Below, piece by piece: positions 49,749-61,700 of a DNA stretch of 64,000 bases; within the stretch, counting starts at the first letter, position 1; each line of letters begins with the position of its first letter. The notes under the pieces were generated by a model. The model searched no databases. It was given only the letters and a program-made list of their open reading frames with translations, and had not been told where the DNA came from. This DNA is from Opisthocomus hoazin (lineage: Eukaryota > Chordata > Aves > Opisthocomiformes > Opisthocomidae): NCBI RefSeq assembly GCF_030867145.1, contig NC_134439.1, positions 6,299,379 to 6,363,378 on the forward strand, given 5' to 3'. The translations under genes were made by a program, and so were the position numbers.

Positions 49749-52700
49749 TCACAGGCTCTCGCATCGCACGTGGACGAAGAGCGTGGCGGGGGACAGGGAC
49801 GCCCCATCCTTGGAGAGCAGATGGATGTGCCGATACCCTGGGGACGGAGACGGGGGCTGAGCGGGCGGCGGGGGGCCCGTCCCCATCCCCGTGGGGCGGC
49901 GGGGTGGGCGCCCACCCACCTTCCCGCATGCTGGCCAGGGGCAGGGTGAACTGGCCCACGAAGTCGTTGCAGGAGGTGCTGTCGTAGTCCTCCACCACGA
50001 AGCGCACCAGGGCCAGCTCGGGCGCCCGCAGCTGGAACCGCAGCGTCTCCTCCCAGCGCGGGTTGAAGCCTGCGGCAGCGGGACGGGGGGTGGGCGCTGC
50101 CACCGCGGCCACCGCGGCCACCCTGGGCGCTGGCACCAGCTCGGCCCCCCACCCCGCGCACCCCTGCCCCGGCTGAGCCGCCGTCCTGCACTGGGGAACG
50201 TGGGGACTGGGGCAGACTGGGGGAGTGGGTGTGATGCTGGGACTGGCTGGGCTGTACTGGGGAAATGGGGGTCATACTGGGGCTGGGCTGGGCTATACAG
50301 GGGGAATGGGGCTTATAGTGGGGCTGGGCTGGGCTATACTGGGAAATGGGGGGTCATACTGCGGCTGTGGTGCAGTATACTGGGGGAATGGGGGTCATGC
50401 TGGAGCTGGACCGGGCTATACTGGGGAATGGGGGTGATACTAGTGCTGGGCTGGGCTATACTGGGGGAATGGGGGTCATACTGGGGCCATAGTGGGGTAT
50501 ACTGGGGGAGTGGGGTTCATACTGGTGCTGGGCTGGGCTATACTGGGGGAATGGGGGCGATACTGGGGCCAGACTGGATTATACTGGGGGAGAGGAGGTC
50601 ACACTGGGGCTAGCTGACCCCCATTTCCCCAGTACAGCCCAGCCAGTCCCAGGCTTTACTGGGGGAATGGGGGTCATACTGGGGCCATGGTGGGGTATAC
50701 TGAGGGAATGGGGGTCATACTGGGACTGGACTGGATTATAATGGTGGAGAGGAGGTCACACTGGGGCTAGGCTGGGCTATACAGGGGGCCATACTGGTGC
50801 TGTGGTGGGTTATACTGGGGTAAAGGGGGTCATACTGGGGCCACTGCAGGGTACACTGGGGAACTGGGTGATGCTGGGGCCGTGGTGGGGTATATGGGGG
50901 GCAAGCGGGGTCATACTGGAGCTAGGCTGGGATATACTGGGGAATGGGGATCACACTGGGGCCATGGTGCAGTATACTGGGGGAATGGGAGTCATACTGG
51001 AGGTGGGCTGGGATATGCTGTGCAATGGGGGTGATACTGGTGCCGGGCCGGGCTACACTGGGGGAATGGGGGTCATACTGGGACTGTGATGGGGTATACT
51101 GGGGAGTGGGGGGTCATGCTGGGGCTGTGGTGCAGTATGCTGGGGGAATAGGGGTTGTACTGGAGCTGGGCTGGGCTATACTGGGGGAATGGGGTCATAC
51201 TGTGGCCATGATGGGGTATACTGGGAGAAAGGGGGTGATACCAGGGCCAGGCTGGGCTATACTGGGGGAATGGGAGTGATACTGGGGCCGGACTGGATTA
51301 TACTGGCAGGAATAGGGGTTGCACTGGGCTTGGGCTGGGTACACCGGAGGGAGGTGCACTGGGGAGGACTGGGATGTACTGGGGCCCTGCCACTGGCGGG
51401 GATCAGGCTGCGCTGGGGACGGGGCACTGTGGGACTGGGGTGCACTGGGGGGACTGGGGAGTCCTGGGCACCGGCTGCACTCGGGTCGGCAGCTGGGGTG
51501 CGGGGGGCAGCGGGTGCTCGGGGTGTTGGGTGCCGGGGGGCTCTGCCACCCCCCAGGGATTGGGGTGCCCTGGGGTGTCCCCAGGATTGGGGTGTCCCTG
51601 GGGTGTCCCCAGGAGGGACTGGGTGCCCTGGGGTGTCCCCGGGATCAGGGTGCCCTGGGGTGTCCCCAGGGATCGGGGTCCCCTGGGATGTCCCTGGAGA
51701 TAGGGTGCCCTGGGATGTCTTCAGGGATTGGGGTGCCCCAGGGTGTCCCCAGGATTTGGGGTGCCCTGGGGTGTTCCCAAGGATCGGGGTGTCACTGCGG
51801 TGTCCCTGGGGTGTTGGATGCCCTGGGATGTCCCCAGGGGGTACTGGGTGCCCTGGGATGTCTTTGGGATTGGGGTGCCCCAGGGTGTCCCCAGGATTTG
51901 GGGTGCCCTGGGGTGTCCCCAGGGAATGGGTGCCCTGGGATATCTTCAGGGATGGGGGTGTCCCCACGGACCAGGTGCCCTGGGCTGTCCCAAGGCTCGG
52001 GGTGCCCGGGGCTGTCCCTGGGGCCGGTGGCCGGGCGGTGGTGGCCCGGCGGTCGCTCACCGTTGTTGAGCTTGTGGTGGGTCTGCTGCTTGCCGCAGTC
52101 GGCCGGGACGCCGTGGATCTCCACGCGCACGAAGGGGTCCACGATGGAGCTGCCCTTCTCCCGGTTCAGCTTGGGCAGCTGCTGCGCCGTGATCACCTGG
52201 GGACAGAGGGTTCTGGGTGCATGGGACGCGGTGGGTGGGGACACGGGTGCCACAGGGCTGCGTGTGGGGACAGGGCTGGTGTCCCCAGGAGAAGGGATGC
52301 AGGTGGAACCAGGCCAGGAGTGGGGATGGGGTCACTGTCACCCAGGAGTAGGGACATAGATGGCACCCGCACAGACGTGAGGACTTGATCAGTGGCCCCA
52401 GGAGAAGAGAGATTGGTGGCACCCAGAAGGGAAGTGGGTGGCACCTGGCTGGACATTGCATTGGCATCACCCAGAAGGGACATGGGTGGCACCTGGCTGG
52501 ACACGGGTTTGGTGTCACCCAGAAGGGATGTGGGTGGCACCTAGCTGGACACGGGGTTGGTGTCACCCAGAAGGGATGTGGGTGGCACCCGGCTGGACAC
52601 AGGGTTGGCATCACTCAGAAGCGACGTGGGTGGCACCTAGCTGGACATGGGGTTGGTGTCACCCACAAGGAATGTGGGTGGCACCTGGCTGGACACAGGG

Positions 52701-55700
52701 TTGGTGTCACCCAGAAGGGACGTGGGTGGCACCTGGCTGGACATTGGGTTGGCGTCACCCAGAAGGGACGTGGGTGGCACCTGGTTGGACATTGGGTTGG
52801 CATCACCCAGAAGGGACGTGGGTGGCACCTGCCTGGACACGGGGTTGGTGTCACCCAGAAGGGATGTGGGTGGCACCCGGCTGGACACAGGGTTGGCATC
52901 ACTCAGAAGCGACGTGGGTGGCACCTAGCTGGACATGGGGTTGGTGTCACCCACAAGGAATGTGGGTGGCACCTGGCTGGACACAGGGTTGGTGTCACCC
53001 AGAAGGGACGTGGGTGGCACCTGGCTGGACATTGGGTTGGCGTCACCCAGAAGGGACGTGGGTGGCACCTGGCTGGACATTGGGTTGGCATCACCCAGAA
53101 GGGACGTGGGTGGCACCTGGCTGGACACGGGGTTGGTGCCACCCAGAAGGGACGTGGGTGGCACCTGCCTGGACACGGGGTTGGTGTCACCCAGAAGGGA
53201 TGTGGGTGGCACCTGGCTGGACATGGGGCTGGCATCACTTATGCAAAGGGATGCAGGTGGCACCTGGCCAGGCATGGGAATGCCATGGCTGTCACCCAGC
53301 AGGGATGCGGGTGGCACCCACCCGGGCGCGGGACCAGGGGAAGCGGGGTGCCCTCACCCTGACTTGCAGCGCCAGGCGGCTGGGGCCCTCTCCAGGGGGG
53401 CTGCGCAGGCAGGGGGGCTTCAGGACGTAGCCGCAGCACCCGTTGCCCAGGAAGCGCCCGGCGTTCAGGTCCATCTCATAGCCCGGCGTCTGGAAGTTGA
53501 GGGCCACTGTGGGGACAGGGGGACAGGGCGTCAGGGTGGGGGGTGGCTCCAGAGAACGGGGGTCCCCCAGGCCCCGGGGTGTCCACGGGGTCCCTGGGGT
53601 CTCACCCAGCTGGCAGCCGGCGTTCCACATCTCCTGGGGGTTGTAGTTGGAGGAGTCCATCTTCAGCCCCAGTGGGTAGACGCGGCTGAGCTGCCGGGCG
53701 TTGTACCGGACCAGCGCCGGGCCTGGGGGGGGACGGCTGAGCGGGGCCGCGGCACCCATGGGTGCCGGAGCGGGGCCCTGCCAGGGGGTGTCCTGCTGGC
53801 GCGGGGACAGGGACAGAGCCCGCCAGGCTGGGCGGAGCCAGAGCCTGAAGCTGGACGCTGGGGGTCAGACCCCAACCCTGGACCTCGACCTTGGACTCCT
53901 GACCCCAGACCCTGACCCTGGCTGCTGAACCAGATCTTCATCCCAGCCCTGGACCCTGACTGTGACCTCACACCTTGACTTTAGACCCCAGACCCTGACA
54001 CTGGACCTTGACCTTGACCCTGGATCCCAGGCCCTGACCCCAGATCCTGACCCTGGACCTCAAATTCCAGACCCCAGACCCTGGAGCCTGACCCAGATCT
54101 TAATCCCAGCCCCGGACCCCAGACCCCGACCTTGATCCCAGACCTCGACCCTAGACCCCAGACCTTGACCCTGGATCCCAGATCTTGACCCTAGACCTCA
54201 GACCCTGGACGCTGACTAAGATCTTAATCTCAGCCCTGGACCCCAGACTGTGACCCCAGACTCTGACCTCAGGCCCTGACCCTGGACCCCCGGACCGTGA
54301 ACCCAAACCCCCGACCTTGACCCCACACCCTGGACCCCAACTCAGATCTTCATCCCAGCCCCAGACCCCACACCTGACCCTGGACCCAGATGCCACATCC
54401 CAAACCCTGACCCTGGCCCTGTGACCCTCACCTTGGCCTCTGGCCCCAGACCCCAGTCCCACCAGACCAGAGCAGCTTGGCCAGGGCCAGTGTGTCCCCG
54501 AGCATCACCTGCGGAGCCACCCCGGTGACAGAGCCCTTCGGTCTCAGCCCTGTGCTGCTTCCCAGTGAGGTCAGGAGCATGAAGCCACCCTGCCCCTGTC
54601 CCTGTCCCCATCCCGTCACCCTCACCCGCCTCCTTGATGAGCTTCCGAGCCTTCCTCTCGCTGAAGGAGGACATCTTGCAGGGCTGGGGGTGGCGCAGGG
54701 CGTGGGCCAGGCCGGGGAAGGGGACAGCCTGGCAGTACACCACCACAGCTGACAGCTCTGGGGCCACCTGTGACGCTTCCTTGGCCTGCAAGAGCCACCA
54801 TGATCAGGGCCACCCCAGCTCCGGTGGTCACCCGCCTGCCTGAGGGTCTACAGATCCCCTACCCTGCTGGTGCTGAGTGCTGAGACCCCCGAGGCCACGG
54901 AGACCCCAAAGCGATGGAGAACCTGAGGCAATGGAGACCCCCAAAGAGATGGAGAACCCAAGCAGGTGGAGACCCTGATGTGACGCAGACCCCAAGATGT
55001 CAGAGACCCCAAGATGATGGAGAACCCAAGGTGATGGACAACTCAAGGTGATGGAGAACTTGAGGTGATGGAAACCTCAAAGTGATGGAGACTTCAAGGT
55101 GATGGAGAACCAAGGCAATGAAGAATCACCTCCAAAGGCAATGGAGACCCTGAGGTGACGGAGACCGCACAAATGGAGCACCCAGCCCAATGGTGGAAGA
55201 GGAAGGCACAGCCAAAGAGTCCCCAAGCTCAGTCCCCTCTGCCAGCCAGTGACAGCCGCTCGCCGCCCCCGCAGTACCCGACCCCTCAGCCCACCCAGTT
55301 CCATCACACGACCCACCTGCAGAGGTTTGACCTCCTGCAGTGACTGCAGCGACTGGAAGAGGAGAGAGCAGGGCCATGATGGTGGATGCTGGGATGCAGT
55401 GGTCCCCTGGCACCACCGGGATGCTGTGGTCCTTCAGGACCTCCAGGACGCCACGGTTCTCCAGCACCTCCGGGATGCCATGGTCATCCAGGACCAGTGG
55501 GATGCCATGGTCCTCTAGCACCTCCAGGATGCCGTGGTCCTCCAGCACCATAGCCCTGGGGGAGCCCCTTACCTGCCGTCTGCTTCTCTCCTGCAGCTTC
55601 TCCTCCTTTTCCTCTTCCTCCTCCTCCTCTTCCTTCTCCTCGGGATCTGAGAGGGATGTGACATCCCGGGGCTCGTGCCACGGCTCTGGCAGCCTCTTGC

Positions 55701-58700
55701 CCTTCACCAGGACCTTCCCCTTCAGCTGCTGTGGGAGGAAGGGCCGAGCTCAGGGCTCGGAGAGGACATGGGGACACTGTGATGGGTGGGCGGGTGGCCT
55801 TACCTCCGGGGATGGAAGGTCATGGGGGTCCTGCCCCTCCAGCGGCTGCGTCAGCAGCATGTCCCCCAGGATGGCCTTCAAGTGCCGGGCCATGGTGGCC
55901 TGCTGCTCCAGCCCACAGTGGTTCTCCAGGGACAGGATGACAGGGTAGGGTGATTGCTGGGCACAGGGACGGGCAGCGCTCAGCACCCGGCACCCAGCAC
56001 CCGTCCCAGGGCTGGTGGCACCTGGCTGACCTTGAAGGCGTAGTCGCGGATGCTCTCGATGACATCGCGGAAGAGGATTTTGGAGGTGAGCGTGTGGCCA
56101 TGGTAGACAATGGGTTCCCCGTCGGAGCCCTCCCAGCAGTCCAGCTCCACGCAGCGGCACCCCGCCATCAGCGCCCTGCCACCGCACCGTTACCGGATGG
56201 GCCCCTGCACCACCCCAGCACCCTCAAACCATGGAGCGACCAACCAGGGGCACCCACCTGACGTAAGCCTCGGTGCTGCTGGTGCCACCGATCTGGTTGC
56301 GGGTCAGGTAGGTGTTGTGGGAGGAGGAGATGAAGTAGTGGCACAGGGGCTGGCTCATGTCCTGGTGCACCTTGGTGTGCTCCTGGTTGAGGATGTCACC
56401 AGCCGCCGAGAGGAGGTACATCATGAAGCCATCCAGCATCATCAGGTCCTGCTGCCTGGCTGTGGGACACAGTGGAGGGGTGTCGCAGAGGGCTGCACGC
56501 TGCTGGCAGGGTGCCACCCCAGGGACTGTCCCCAGCTGGATGTCCCCTGTCTCCCAGCAGTGCCATGTTCACCCCAGACCTGGCACTGCAGCCCCCAGGG
56601 GACATGCAAGTCCCCACGAGTGTCTCATCTCCATCTGAATGTCCCCCATCCTGCCAGTGCCATGTTCTGCCTGGAGCTGGCAGGGTGGCATCCATGAGAT
56701 GTGGAGGTTCTCTGTCCCCACCCTGATGTCCTCTGTCCTCATAGTGCCATGTTCACCCCAGACCTGGCACTGTGGCACCCAGGGGATGTGGAGGTCCCCT
56801 TGGTATTCCACCTCCACCCTGATGTCCCCCATCCTGCTAGTGCCATGTCCACCCTAGGGTTCCTACTGTGATACCCAAGGGACATGGAGGTCCTCCATCC
56901 CCACCATGATGTCCCTTGTCCTCCTGGTGCCATGCTCACCCTGGACCTGCCGTGGTGGGACCCAAAGGACATGGAGGTTCCCTGGCAGTGTCACATTCAT
57001 GCTAGGGCTGGCACTGCATCACCCAGGAGACATGAAGGTCCACCTGCTGTCCATCCCCACCCTCATGTCCCCTGTCCCCACAGTGCCACATCCAACAGGG
57101 ACTAGCAAGGCCACATGTTGGACCACTGAAACCAGATGCCACCCCAGGGAAGGGACATGGGGACACTCACCCAAACCTTGGAGGACGACATGGGGGTGAC
57201 ACCACCAAGCAGAGCCCCATCCCCATGCCATCCATGACCTCCCTTGGCTCCGGCCGCTCCCATCCCGCCATCCCACCACCACCCACGAACGGAGCTGGCC
57301 ATCCTCAGCCATACCCTTCTCGTTGAGCTCGTAGGTGCGGATGACGGCGCGGGCCTGGCGCAGGCTGGCGTCCTCGCCCTGATCCCGCAGGAAATCCCGC
57401 AGCTCCTCGGCCGACAGGACACGGTCCTCGCCCGAGTAACGCCCAAAAAGCTCCTCCAGCTCCGGCCGCCGCAGCAGCCGTCGGCAAAACTCCTCCAGCT
57501 CCCGGCCCTCCAGCCGCTCGTTGCCTGAGCGGTCGCACTCCTGGTGGGACCGCAGGCCAACCTTGGGGACTGTCCCCTGCCCGCGGGGAGGGGGAACGGC
57601 CACCCCCCTCATCCTGCCTGTCCCTTGGGGTTGGCAGCGTGTGTGACGAGTGTGGGGGGGCTCAGCTACTGTCGTGAGGGCTCGGGGATGGGTTGTGCCT
57701 AGGGGGGTGTGGGGGCATGTTCCCTCTGTCCCCCTACCCATAGCCCTCCAACCTTCCAGTCTGGGGTGGAGCAGAGCAGAGCACCGTGCCTCAGTTTCCC
57801 CAGATGGAAAGGGATCATGGGAGATGCCCATGGGGGGAGATGCCCATGGTGGGGGGGGAGAATATCACACCTTGGGAACCCACAGAGCAGGCGGGGGGAC
57901 AGCTCACCCCACCCCATCAGGAGCAGGAGCTGCTGATGGGACCCAGCCATTGGTGGTGGACCCAGCCATTGGCGATGATGGGTGGCTTTGGGTGTGAGGA
58001 GTTTGACAGCTCTCTGCACTGGGGAAGGCAGAGGAGGAGCCAGCATTCCCTCCCAGTGACAGCAGCAGGGGACAGCGGGTGGTGGAGCACGGGGTGGGTA
58101 CCCTGAAGAGCTTGTAGGCGTAGACATCATCCATGTCGATGTTGATCATCCTCAGCATGCTCTTCACCTCCCGGAAGGACATCTTGTTGTCCTTGTTCCT
58201 GTCTGCTCGCTGCAGGACCCCATGGATCCAGCTACGCCGAGGTAAGGAAATCACCTGACGTCACCCCCATGGCCGTCCCCAACCCGTCCCCAAGCCCCCA
58301 TAGCTCCAACGAAGGATATTGGTCAAGCTTCTCCACTTGACTCATGGCCTGCAGCCGCCCCATCAGCTTGGTGAGCCCTTGCACCCAGTGCCGGGCGTCC
58401 TCCTCGCCCCGGGCGGCCAGGTCGAGGTTCTTGCGCTTGCCCTTGAAGACGAGGGTGAAGCAGTGCCGCGCGGGGAAGGCGGCCCCGTGCTTGCGTAGCC
58501 CCTCCGACTGGTGTCCCTCGCGCACCCCCTCGACGTGCATCACCGAGACTGTGGGGGGACGCGCGGTGATGGGGCCACCCCGGGAAGGGAGGTGGTCCCT
58601 CGGCATTTCCCCCACCCATGAGCACCCAGCGAGACACCCCGGCTGCCGGTGACCACCCTGTGTGTCCCCTTTGTGCCCCAGGGAACAAGGGCTCGGGTGC

Positions 58701-61700
58701 TGTTGATGCCGCAGCCGGGCTTAACTCACTAATCCCAGGCGAGACAGGAGCGGTGGCCGCTGTCCCCTGCGGGGACGGGGACAGGGACACCGGTGGGGGA
58801 TGGAGCTGTCTCGCAGCGGTGCCAGCTCCGGGCACCCGTCCCACATGAGAGGGTGGGAAGAGATGGGTGATGCTGGGGAGCAGGGACAGAGTCTGGCCAG
58901 GATGGAGACAGGACCTCATGCTGGTCCCAAGGCGGGTGGGAAAGGGTGTGGGCACTGGGGGCTTGGCCTGGAGTGCACTGGGAGGCACTGGGTGGACTGG
59001 GATGTAATGGGATGCACTGGGAAGCACTGGGAGGCACTGAGTGCAGTGGGTGTGGGTCTGGGTCCTGGGTCAGGGTCCATATTCGGGACTGGGGGTCCAA
59101 GACTCGGGTCAGGGTCTGGGTCCCAGGCCGGGGGTGCAGGTCCCAGTTTGAGGTGTGGGTGCTGGACTGGTGTCTGGGTGCCGGGCTGGTGTCTGGGTCC
59201 CATGTGGTGGTTCAGGTTCCCAGATGGAGTCCAGCTGGGGTCCTGGGCTGAGGTCTGGGTCTTGGGCTAGGGTCTGGGTCCCAGATTGGGGTCTGGGTTC
59301 TGGGCTGGGGTCTGGGTCCTGGGTGAGGGTCCAGGTTCCCAGACAGGCTCCAAGTGGGGGTCTGGGTCCCAGATTGGGGTCTGGCTTCTGGGTGGGGGTC
59401 TGGGACTGAGTGGGGTCCAGGTCCCAGGTCAGGGTCCTGGGTGGGGGTCTGGGTGCCAGGGCGGGCGTCTCAGTTGCACGTGAGGGTCTGGGTTGCAGGG
59501 TGGGATCTGGTTTGCATGTGGGGGTCCAGGTCCCAGGTTGGGGGCTGGGTCCTGGGTGGGGGTGTGGGACCCAGGTGGGGACCGGGTTCTGGGCAGGGGT
59601 CCAGGTTGTTGGTGGGAGTCTGGGTCCTGGGTTGGGATCTGTGTCCTGGGCTGGGGTCTGGGTCCCAGCTCACGCCCAGGTCCCAACCCCTCCCTGTAGG
59701 TCGAGGCTGTGCAGGATGTGGTCCAGGGTCCCCAACCCCCAGGGGGAGGGTCCCCAGCGCCAGCACTCACAGCTCTGCCCGGAGCGAGCGCGCCTGAAGC
59801 CCCCCTCGAAGCAGACGGTGGCCCCGTCCTCCTGCAGGCGGAAGAGCCGCTCCCTGGGGATCCCCCGGGCCTTGATCTTCCGGAGCAGGGACCCCCGCAG
59901 CATCCGCTGGACGTCCTCGTCCTCTGTCAGCCCTGCGGGGGACCAGCCGTGGGCACCCTGCGCAGCTGCTGGGGGCACTGGGGGCACTGGGAGGTACTGG
60001 AGGATCTGGGGGGTGTACTGGGGGTGCTGAGGGGGGGGAGGTGGGGCTCGGTGTGCATCTATATGCACACCTGAATGTGTACATCCCTGCACATCCCACG
60101 GGATGGGGTGGGATTGGGTGGGGTGGGGTGGGATGGCATGGGACATATAGGACAGCATGGGATAGATGGGACAGGACTGACACGATGGGGTGGGATGGGA
60201 TGGGATGGGATGGGATGGGATGGGATGGGATGGGATGGGATGGGGTGGGGTGGGGTGGGATGGGTGGGGTGGGGTGGGGTGGGATGGGATGGGACAGAAT
60301 GTCACAGCACAGCATGGGACAGGATGGAGGGATGGGTTGGGATGGGATGGGATGGGATGGGATGGGATGGGATGGGATGGGATGGGATGGGATGGGATGG
60401 GACAGACAGGACAGCATGGGACAGATGGGACAGGACAGACACAATGGGATGGGATGGGATGGGATGGGATGGGATGGGATGGGATGGGATGGGACAGGGT
60501 GAAGGGATGGGACACGACAGGGCGGGATGGACAGTGGAGGGTGATGCGATGGGGTGAGGTGGGGCACACGTGGCACAGTGTGACTGCAGATAGGACATGA
60601 TGGGACAAGATGGGAAAGGTAGGATGGGGCAGAACAGGGTGGGGCAGACAGGTCGGGAGGGGACAGAGTTGGGCAGGACAAACCTGACGGGACGCGACAG
60701 AACAGCACGGGATGGGATGGGATATCACAGGATAGGACAGGACGGGACAGGGCAGACAGGGCAGGATGGGACATGATGGGACAGACGAGATGGGGCAGGA
60801 CAGATGCAATGGGATGGGATGGGACAGACATGACGGGACAGGGCAGACAGGATGGGATGGGATGGGATGGGATGGGATGGGATGGGATGGGATGGGATGG
60901 GATGGGACGGGACGGGACGGGACGGGATGGGATGGGATGGGATGGGATGGGACAGACTTGATGGGACAGGGCAGGCAGGATGGGATAGGACGGCACAGAA
61001 TGGGACAGGATGGGACAGCCAGGACAAGCCACTGCCATCAGGTCTCTCTGGGCACCACGCGGCCGGCCGGAGGGGCAGGGCACAGCATCGCGGTGGCAGA
61101 GCCCTGCTCACACGGCACAGCCCAGCCACTAAATCCCAACAAAATCACAAAAAACCCGCATGGGGAGCACCGGGATGGTGCTGGCAGCGGAGGTCAGGCT
61201 GGGCACGCTGACGGGGTGGCCTCGAGGGACCCACAGGCCCACGCCCGGGCTCATGGCGGGGCAGGGACTTTTCCGTCTATTCTCCGAAAAGCAGTGATTT
61301 CCTCCCTTTCTTGTTTTGGCAACCACCTCAACAGCAGCCCCAGCGCCCGTGTCCCCGCTCCGGCCGGGGACGCTGCTCCGGGGCTGGGAAACGGCAGGGC
61401 TGGGGCCGAGCAGGAACATCCCAGCCTCAGGGACACAGCCACCAGCTGCCACCACCTCCTGCACGATGACACCCTGCTGCGGTGCGGGATTGAGGGCACC
61501 TGCAGAGGGCAGGTACGGACACATGGACACACGGAAGCACAAGCATACGGATGCATGGATGTGTGGACGCATGGATACGGGTACACAGCGGGATGGACAC
61601 ACGGACTGTCGGACACAGGGACACATGAGGTCACGGGTACACTAGTGTGCGGATGCGTGGGCAGGTGGATGCATGGACACATGGATATATGGAGGCACTG

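Noticed and set aside
58310-58319. GT donor (GTTGGA) for PLCD3 intron 3
   Set aside because: It would insert three residues not in the family and scores poorly; the AT donor reproduces the conserved LDHWIH.
60186-60500. Interstitial telomere repeat
   Set aside because: The unit is GGGAT, not TTAGGG.
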